This document shows positions 25,201-34,069 of a DNA stretch of 34,069 nt, piece after piece. The stretch lies in assembly GCA_018240025.1 (NCBI GenBank), contig JAFEGM010000105.1, positions 1 through 34,069 of the forward strand, in the 5' to 3' direction. The position numbers and the translations under genes were made by a program. How positions within the stretch are numbered: position 1 is the stretch's first letter; each line of letters opens with the position of its first letter. The stretch is from Verrucomicrobiota bacterium (lineage in GTDB: Bacteria; Verrucomicrobiota; Verrucomicrobiia; Chthoniobacterales; SZAS-18). The notes beneath the pieces were generated by a model. The model saw nothing but the letters and a program-made list of their open reading frames with translations, was not told the DNA's origin and searched no databases.

Positions 25201-26272
25201 ACCTCGCCCATCCACGACCTGCCCGCCGGCCGCGGCTACAAGCTGCGGTTCTGGATGTGGCTGCGGGCGGAGAAGGACACGACGGCGTGGGACGGCGGTA
25301 ACGTCGAGATCTCCGTAAATGGCGGCAGCTTCACGCTGGTGCCCTCGGCCTCGCTCAGCGTGCCCTACACCGACACCTCCGTCACGGCGCTCGGCGCGCC
25401 CGGCTGGAGCGGCCTCACGCTCGGCGCGTGGACCCGGGTGCGCATGGATCTCTCGGCCTACGCTGGGCAGAGCGTGCAGTTCCGTTTCCGTTTCGCCTCG
25501 GACACGAGCGTGACCGAGACCGGCTGGTTCATCGATGACTTCGCCATCGAGCAGGACCCGGTCCTGACGCTCGCCGCCACGGTGCCGATCGCCAATGAAG
25601 GCGGCGCCAACGGCCAGTTCACCATCGCCCTCAATCCGGCGGCTCCCGAGGCGCGGACGATCAATTACACCACCGGCGGCACCGCCGTCGCGGGCACCTC
25701 CTACGTCACGCTCTCCGGCACGGCTTCGGCCGCCGCGGGCGCAACCAGCGTGACGATCCCGGTTCAGGCGATCAACGACGGTTCCAACGCCCTGCGCGCG
25801 GAGTCGGTCACGGTCACGCTCGGCACGGGCGTGGATTACTCGCTCGGCGCCGCCACCAACGCGATGGTCGTCATCGTCGGCTCCGGCGGGTACGATCAGT
25901 GGCGCTCGACCCGCTTCTCGGCCTCCGACCTGCTCAATGCCGGCATCAGCGGTCCGAACGGCACGCCCGCGGGCGACGGCATCACGAACCTCATGAAGTA
26001 CGCGCTCGGTCTCACGCCCGGCGTCGACGGCTCGGCCAGCCTGCCGCGCACGGAATACGTGAACGTCCTGGGCAACGTGTACCAGCAGATCCGGGTGGTG
26101 GTGCCTTCCAACGTGGCCGCCACCTACGCCGGCGAAGTCTCGCCCGATCTGCTGACCGCCTTCAGCTCGGCTCCGGCTGACGTCGAGGTGATCACGCAGC
26201 CCGACACGCCCTCGGTGGGTCAGACCACCCGCATCTTCCGCGATCGCACGCCGGTCACCACGAACAAGCGCT

Positions 26273-26301
<29 letters not shown>
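22237..26301 (+). CDS. Large secreted beta-propeller (BNR/Asp-box) protein with Ig-like and Calx-beta domains
   Basis: The 1354-residue protein has a signal peptide (MKLFRTPLPLSLVATALLFS, then LVDAPAA). Residues about 160-820 form BNR/sortilin-like propellers with Asp-box motifs SSDSGASW (197-204), STDAGVTW (251-258 and 295-302) and STDSGATW (337-344), and later variants SNDGAATW and SEDQGATW. Then follow an Ig-like domain (about 826-925), a jelly-roll-like domain (about 926-1105, ending SVTETGWFIDDFAIEQ), a Calx-beta-type domain (about 1106-1215), and a C-terminal region (1217-1354) with DGITNLMKYALGLTPG of a type common in verrucomicrobial secreted proteins. A polysaccharide- or protein-binding surface role is likely; no catalytic triad was identified. 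The last 29 bp overlap the 3' end of the opposite histidine kinase gene. Confidence 0.9.
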
Positions 26302-30487
<4,186 letters not shown>

Positions 30488-30761
30488 TCGTCGACGCCGA
30501 TCTGGACGCGGCGCGGCGGCCTGCCGCCGAGTCGGAGGAGCGGGCGGAGAGCTGACGTGCGGTGATCGGTCGTCGGTCGTCTTTCGCGGGCAAACCCCCG
30601 TCCGGATGGGTGAAGCTGCGATGGCTAGCGTAGTGTGCCGGAAGCCTCACGGACCGGACGCCTTGGCGCATGCTCTGATTTGGCCGCGCTGACGATACTG
30701 GCGCGGCCGGGTCGGAACTCGGCGCCTCCCCTCGCGGGCGCTCCACGCTCGGCCGATTTTC
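30488..30761. other. Gap without recognised gene
   Basis: This 274-bp interval between the kinase start and the 3' end of the next minus-strand gene contains no protein-like frame. Short GC-rich inverted repeats (for example around 30515-30535) are present but no terminator or promoter can be named. Confidence 0.5.
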
Positions 30762-31340
30762 TCAGCGCCGATCGCGACGCTGCCGGAGCCACTCCCAAGC
30801 CCGGCGTGAATGCTGTGTGAGTAGATTGGGCTGCGCTTCGAGGACGGGCCCGAGCTGCGGCTTCGTCCAAGTGCGGGGCTGATAGCGGAAATCCTCGAGG
30901 CGCAGGCCGGTGGTGCTCCAACGGGGATAGCTCACTTGTCCATGCAGGTTGGTGCGCGCCGGCCGTTCGCCTTCGCTGTCCTGGACGTAGACGCGCGCCA
31001 GTGGAATGCCGCCGCCAGCGGGCGAGACGATCGTCACGGTGCGGGTGGTCAGCGCCCGCCACGCGTGCGGCTCCTGGGTCAAGCCGATGGCTGCGGCTAC
31101 CAGCAGCAGGCTGGCGGCCGTCTGTTGCCACGTGGGTAACGGATGCTCCGGCGCGCGACCTTCCCGCAGCGCTTGCTGGCGGGAGGTGGTCAGGCGCGGC
31201 AGTGCTACGTTCTCGAAGAACAGGTGAAGGATGAGCTCCAGCCCGGCAAGGCCCAGATTGACACACAGGTAGGTCACCTCGAGCAGCAGGGTGAAGATCC
31301 CGAAGAGTACGGCGGGAAGGGCTTCGAGAAGGCCGAGCAC
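30762..31340 (-). CDS. Hypothetical membrane protein with small extracytoplasmic beta domain
   Basis: The 192-residue product starts with a long hydrophobic region (about 3-45, probably two helices) followed by a polar loop and another helix (about 72-87). Its C-terminal part reads RTVTIVSPAGGGIPLARVYV, then a Gly- and Arg-containing segment ending TNLHGQVSYPRWSTTGLRL. This looks like a short carboxypeptidase-regulatory-like or Ig-like beta sandwich ('P-L-A-x-V-x-V ... T-x-x-x-G-x-x-x-x-P'). I do not recognise the whole protein. The start is GTG at 31340; an internal GTG at 31277 is possible. It lies 85 bp behind the acyltransferase gene on the same strand. Confidence 0.66.
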   Translation of the reverse strand: MLGLLEALPAVLFGIFTLLLEVTYLCVNLGLAGLELILHLFFENVALPRLTTSRQQALREGRAPEHPLPTWQQTAASLLLVAAAIGLTQEPHAWRALTTRTVTIVSPAGGGIPLARVYVQDSEGERPARTNLHGQVSYPRWSTTGLRLEDFRYQPRTWTKPQLGPVLEAQPNLLTQHSRRAWEWLRQRRDRR

Positions 31341-31425
31341 CGACTAGATTAATGCCGACGCGAATTCTGGCAAAGCGGGGCGGCCGCCCGGCTTCCTCCC
31401 TGGCGTTCTTCGCAACCTCGGCGGA

Positions 31426-32886
31426 CTAAGCAGGATCAGGAGCGACCTGCGCGAGCGGCGGCAGAAGGTGGTCGATCGAGTTCGCGTAATAGCGCAGCAC
31501 GCGGGCATTCTCCGGAGCCGGATCGGCCAGCAGCGTGCCATCGGGCTGGGCGCGGATCAGCCGGCGCAGGGTGAGCGTGCGGAGCCCGGCTTCCAGCGCG
31601 TAGGCGCGGTCACGACGCGGAACGTAGATCTGTGCCCCGGCCGACTCCAGGCGCTCGAGCAGCGTCTCGGCGGCGGCTTTCCAGCCGAGGTCGTCGAGCG
31701 CACGGTCGCCCGCCTCGACGAACACGCGCGCCAGCAGCGCGGCGGGCACGACCGGGACGATGGCCCCGACGGCGCGCATGAGTTCCTGCGCCAGGGCTTC
31801 GACCCGCGCGACCCGCTCGTCGCGCGGGAGCGTGCGGAAGTCGATCCCCCGGGCCGCCGCATAGCTGCGCAGGGAGACAGCCTGACCGACATTCACGACC
31901 GCATAGCCGAAGCGATACCAGCCGCCGCGGAGCCGCAGGCGCAGATTGCGCCAGATCCAGCCGAGCAGACGCGCGACGGTCTGGCCCTTGCTCAGTCGCG
32001 GGGCCTGCGGATCGAGTTCGGAGAGAAGATTGCGATCCTCGAGCACGCGATCGTAATTCACGGCCACGGGCACGAAGACGAGATCGCGCGGTCCGGTCGG
32101 ATCGAAGGCGCGCGCCATGTAGTCGAGCAGACCGAGCTTGGGCGGGCGCAGATGACCGTCGCGGGTGAGGCCGCCCTCGGGATACACGACCTGGACGATG
32201 CCACCCTCCGTCGCGAGCTGGACGTACCGTTCGAGCACCCGCCGGTAGAGCGCATTGCCCGAGCCGCGGCGGACGAAGAACGCCCCGAGCGCGCGCACGA
32301 TCTGACTGACCGGCCAGACCTGCGCCCATTCGCCGACCGCGTAGCTGAGCGCGACCTGATCGGCTGCGAGGTGTGCGAGCAGGATGTAATCCATGTTGCT
32401 CCGGTGGTTCATCACGAAGACCACCGAGGCCTGCGGATCGGTCACCGCCATGGTGCCGGCGTCGGCATGGCCGAGTCGGACGCGGTAGAGCGAGCGCGCC
32501 ACCGCCCGCGCCAGCCAGGAGCCGACGCGAAAGTAGAGGTAGGGTCGGAACGCCGGCACGATCTCACGGGCATAGCGCTCGACTTTGCGCGCGATGACCG
32601 CGGCCGATTCGCCGGTCGCGCGCTGCTCCTCGTTCATGGCTTCGAGCAGCCGCGGGTCGGCCACGAGCCGGCCGATGAGCGCCTCGCGGTTGGCCATCTT
32701 GTACGTCGGAATGCGCAGCTTCAGCCGTTCGTTCATACGCTCCACCAGGAGCAGCGCGCGGCGTCGGAAGTGCCCCCGCACCAGCGGCCAGAGCGTCAGC
32801 GAGATCAGCGCCCAGGCCGCCAGCAGACCGCCCAGCCAAGCCAGCCAGAGAGGAATCTCGACGGGCTGGGAAAAGCTGGCGGGCAC
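31426..32886 (-). CDS. PlsB-like glycerol-3-phosphate acyltransferase
   Basis: The protein (486 residues from this start) has the four acyltransferase blocks of the PlsB/PlsC superfamily: block I NHRSNMD with His161 and Asp166 (H-x4-D), block II GAFFVRRGSGNALYRRVL (201-218), block III YPEGGLTRDG (235-244) and block IV VPVAVNYD (272-279). The block spacing and length resemble PlsB-type enzymes that acylate position 1 of glycerol-3-phosphate in phospholipid synthesis, rather than the shorter PlsC. A membrane helix lies near the N-terminus (about 12-36). There is no good ATG: GTG at 32886 gives MPASFSQPVEIPLWLAWL and is preferred; a TTG at 32922 is in frame and would place the start only 10 bp from a tandem repeat. 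Substrate choice between G3P and lysophosphatidate is not certain. Confidence 0.88.
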   Translation of the reverse strand: MPASFSQPVEIPLWLAWLGGLLAAWALISLTLWPLVRGHFRRRALLLVERMNERLKLRIPTYKMANREALIGRLVADPRLLEAMNEEQRATGESAAVIARKVERYAREIVPAFRPYLYFRVGSWLARAVARSLYRVRLGHADAGTMAVTDPQASVVFVMNHRSNMDYILLAHLAADQVALSYAVGEWAQVWPVSQIVRALGAFFVRRGSGNALYRRVLERYVQLATEGGIVQVVYPEGGLTRDGHLRPPKLGLLDYMARAFDPTGPRDLVFVPVAVNYDRVLEDRNLLSELDPQAPRLSKGQTVARLLGWIWRNLRLRLRGGWYRFGYAVVNVGQAVSLRSYAAARGIDFRTLPRDERVARVEALAQELMRAVGAIVPVVPAALLARVFVEAGDRALDDLGWKAAAETLLERLESAGAQIYVPRRDRAYALEAGLRTLTLRRLIRAQPDGTLLADPAPENARVLRYYANSIDHLLPPLAQVAPDPA

Positions 32887-32922
32887 CGGCCCAGCATGGG
32901 GCCTGCGGGAGGCGCGGGACAA

Positions 32923-33204
32923 GCGTGGAAACGGAGGAGCGGAGGAGCGGAGGAGCGGAGGAGCGGAGGCTCACGCGAAGCTGCGAAGGGGGCGAAGGCG
33001 CGAAAGGAGTGAGAGGGTCACAGAAAATGCAGAAATCTCGGAGACGGAGCAGATTTGGTCTCGCGCAGGGGACGCCGTGGACTGCGCGCAGCTTGCTGCC
33101 GCTTTCATTCAGGCAGCTTGCTGCCGTCGAGAGGGAAGACGAGTCATTCACGCCGTGCGTGTGATGATGTCCACCATCCCGACACGCCCGCGCCGCGCGG
33201 CGAG
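32923..33204. repeat. Repeat-filled spacer: (ggaggagc)n, tcacgcgaag element and paired cagcttgctg hairpins
   Basis: Between the acyltransferase start and the hydrolase stop are four exact ggaggagc units plus a partial one (32933-32970), a tcacgcgaag...gcgaagggggcgaag element (32971-32997, of which the last 15 bp are identical to 16222-16236), and two hairpins gcagcttgctgc (33088-33099) and ggcagcttgctgcc (33112-33125). The 20-mer at 33111-33130 is identical to 6543-6562. A further palindrome cgccgcgcggcg (33191-33202) directly follows the hydrolase stop. No gene is supported. Confidence 0.85.
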
Positions 33205-33870
33205 CTACTCCTCGGCAAACCGTCCGTGGGCCAGGAAGTGGCCGACGTGCGTCTGCACGTCCGGCTGGTCCATGATGAAGGTGTGCGAGTAGGGCAGTGC
33301 GCGGAAGTCGGCCATGCCGTCGAGCTTGGTGCGTTCGAGCGGGACGGTGCCGTCGCTCACCTGGTCGGCGAACAGCGAGCCCCAGAGCGGGTGGCGGTTG
33401 ACCGTGCCTGCGATGACGCCGACTTCGCACGGCAGCGCGCCGAGACGGGTCGGCAGGCCGTCGGTGGCGAGCTGGAACGAGGCGGGGCCGAAGAACCGGC
33501 CGAGCGCGCGGCCCAGCAACCCGCGGCGGCGGCGGAAGTGGTCGACCACATCGCTCCCGCGATTCGGCGGGCAAAGCATGACGACGCGGCCCACCGGCAG
33601 TTCCGGGCGACCGCGCAGAAAGGCGCGCGTGAGGATGCCGCCCATCGAATGGGTCACGAAGTGGATCGCGCTGGCGCCAGCCGCCTGCGCCCGCGCCAGA
33701 GCCGGGCCGAGGGCCTCGTCGGCCAGCTCCTCGATCGTCCGGCGGCGCGACGGGTAGTCCACGTTGTCCACCCGGTAGCCGCGCCCCGCCAGGAAGCGCG
33801 CCATGCGCCGCATCGACCAGCTCGTACGGGCGAGCCCATGCAGGACGATGACCGTGGGAGCGGAGGACAT
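33205..33870 (-). CDS. Alpha/beta hydrolase, lipase/esterase-like
   Basis: The 221-residue protein has an alpha/beta hydrolase fold: first strand and oxyanion loop TVIVLHGLART (6-16), nucleophile elbow THSMGG with Ser75, probable acid Asp173 (VSDGTVPLE) and base His196 (YSHTFIM). The phrase IHFVTHSMGGILTRAFL resembles triacylglycerol lipase/PGAP1-like hydrolases. There is no signal peptide, so it is probably cytoplasmic. The ATG at 33870 starts the hydrolase core; the frame stays open upstream only because a hexanucleotide array has no stops and would encode a Gly-Leu repeat. Substrate unknown. It follows a repeat array by about 75 bp and precedes the PlsB-like gene after a repeat-rich spacer. 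Confidence 0.88.
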   Translation of the reverse strand: MSSAPTVIVLHGLARTSWSMRRMARFLAGRGYRVDNVDYPSRRRTIEELADEALGPALARAQAAGASAIHFVTHSMGGILTRAFLRGRPELPVGRVVMLCPPNRGSDVVDHFRRRRGLLGRALGRFFGPASFQLATDGLPTRLGALPCEVGVIAGTVNRHPLWGSLFADQVSDGTVPLERTKLDGMADFRALPYSHTFIMDQPDVQTHVGHFLAHGRFAEE

Positions 33871-33945
33871 GGCGAGAAAGGGCGAGACAACATCGCACGG
33901 GACGAGGGGCGGGGACAGAGCGCGGTGAGGCGCGAGCGCACCGAC

Positions 33946-34069
33946 TCCAATTTCCACTCCCACTCCCACTCCCAATCCCAATCCCAATCCCAATCCCAAT
34001 CCCAATCCCAATCCCAATCCCAATCCCAATCCCAATTCCAATCCCAATCCCAAATCCCAAATCCCAAAT
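33946..34069. repeat. Hexanucleotide microsatellite (cccaat)n, G-quadruplex-prone on the minus strand
   Basis: Units are in order tccaat, tccact, two cccact, eleven exact cccaat (33971-34036), tccaat, cccaat and three heptamers cccaaat reaching the window end. The array probably continues beyond it. On the minus strand it reads as runs of GGG separated by ATT, the G3-N3 spacing of a stable G-quadruplex. It lies upstream of the hydrolase gene start at 33870. Long Gly-Leu or Trp-Asp frames across it are artefacts of the repeat. Confidence 0.95.

Noticed and set aside
22330..25215. 961-codon minus-strand frame opposite the propeller gene
   Set aside because: Repetitive Arg/Val/Gly/Asp sequence mirroring the Asp-box repeats of the real gene; no start context or domain.
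31468..33012. 514-codon plus-strand frame opposite the PlsB-like gene
   Set aside because: Antisense shadow; runs into the ggaggagc repeat and has no domain.
33654..34067. Frames encoding Trp-Asp, Gly-Leu or Gly-Ile repeats across the hexanucleotide array
   Set aside because: Produced by translating a stop-free microsatellite in three frames; not protein-like.

Overview
The window is about 34 kb of GC-rich bacterial chromosome with dense coding: 19 protein genes, no rRNA, tRNA, transposase, phage gene or CRISPR array. The gene set suggests a Gram-negative member of Verrucomicrobia, most likely Opitutaceae-like. The clues are an ExbB-ExbD-TPR cluster with a secreted-type ExbB, a squalene/phytoene synthase beside signal peptidase I, a very long secreted propeller protein with an 'NLMKYALGL'-type C-terminus, and a DsbD/redoxin pair. 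The taxon is an inference from protein style, not from a marker gene. Few starts carry a clear Shine-Dalgarno sequence, and several genes appear to start with GTG.

Layout. 1-3949 (minus): exbB, exbD and a long TPR envelope protein (cut by the window edge), a proton-motive-force module. 4111-6414 (plus): an unusual class III nucleotidyl cyclase with an N-terminal domain that looks like a PD-(D/E)XK nuclease fold, then a D-alanyl-D-alanine carboxypeptidase. 6733-7710 (minus): a secreted alpha/beta hydrolase. 7936-12742 (plus): a 1342-residue cyclase with the architecture and split active site of mammalian soluble adenylyl cyclase (two cyclase domains, ATPase, TPR-like tail), followed by a DUF1826-like protein. 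12755-22054 (minus, uninterrupted): reading in transcript order, a DUF2256 zinc-ribbon protein, a MacB-type permease, a DKNYY lipoprotein, DsbD, a redoxin with a clear terminator, signal peptidase I, a squalene/phytoene synthase, an ABC ATPase and a small membrane protein. 22237-26301 (plus): a 1354-residue secreted beta-propeller protein, overlapping tail to tail a 1404-residue double hybrid histidine kinase (26273-30487, minus). 30762-33870 (minus): a small membrane protein, a PlsB-like acyltransferase and a second alpha/beta hydrolase.

Most genes are envelope biogenesis, redox folding or signalling functions. The strongest leads are the nuclease-like/cyclase fusion at 4111-5289, whose metal and transition-state residues are kept but whose base-recognition residues are not, and the soluble-adenylyl-cyclase-like protein at 7936-11964.

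The intergenic spacers are also unusual. Nearly every one longer than about 200 bp is filled with short repeats: hexanucleotide arrays, (ggaggagc)n, hairpins containing cagcttgctg, and a dispersed 'tcacgcgaag...gcgaagggggcgaag' family. Two spacers 26 kb apart carry the same elements in the same order and orientation, each ending at the 3' end of an alpha/beta hydrolase gene. A 300-bp inverted repeat lies upstream of signal peptidase I.
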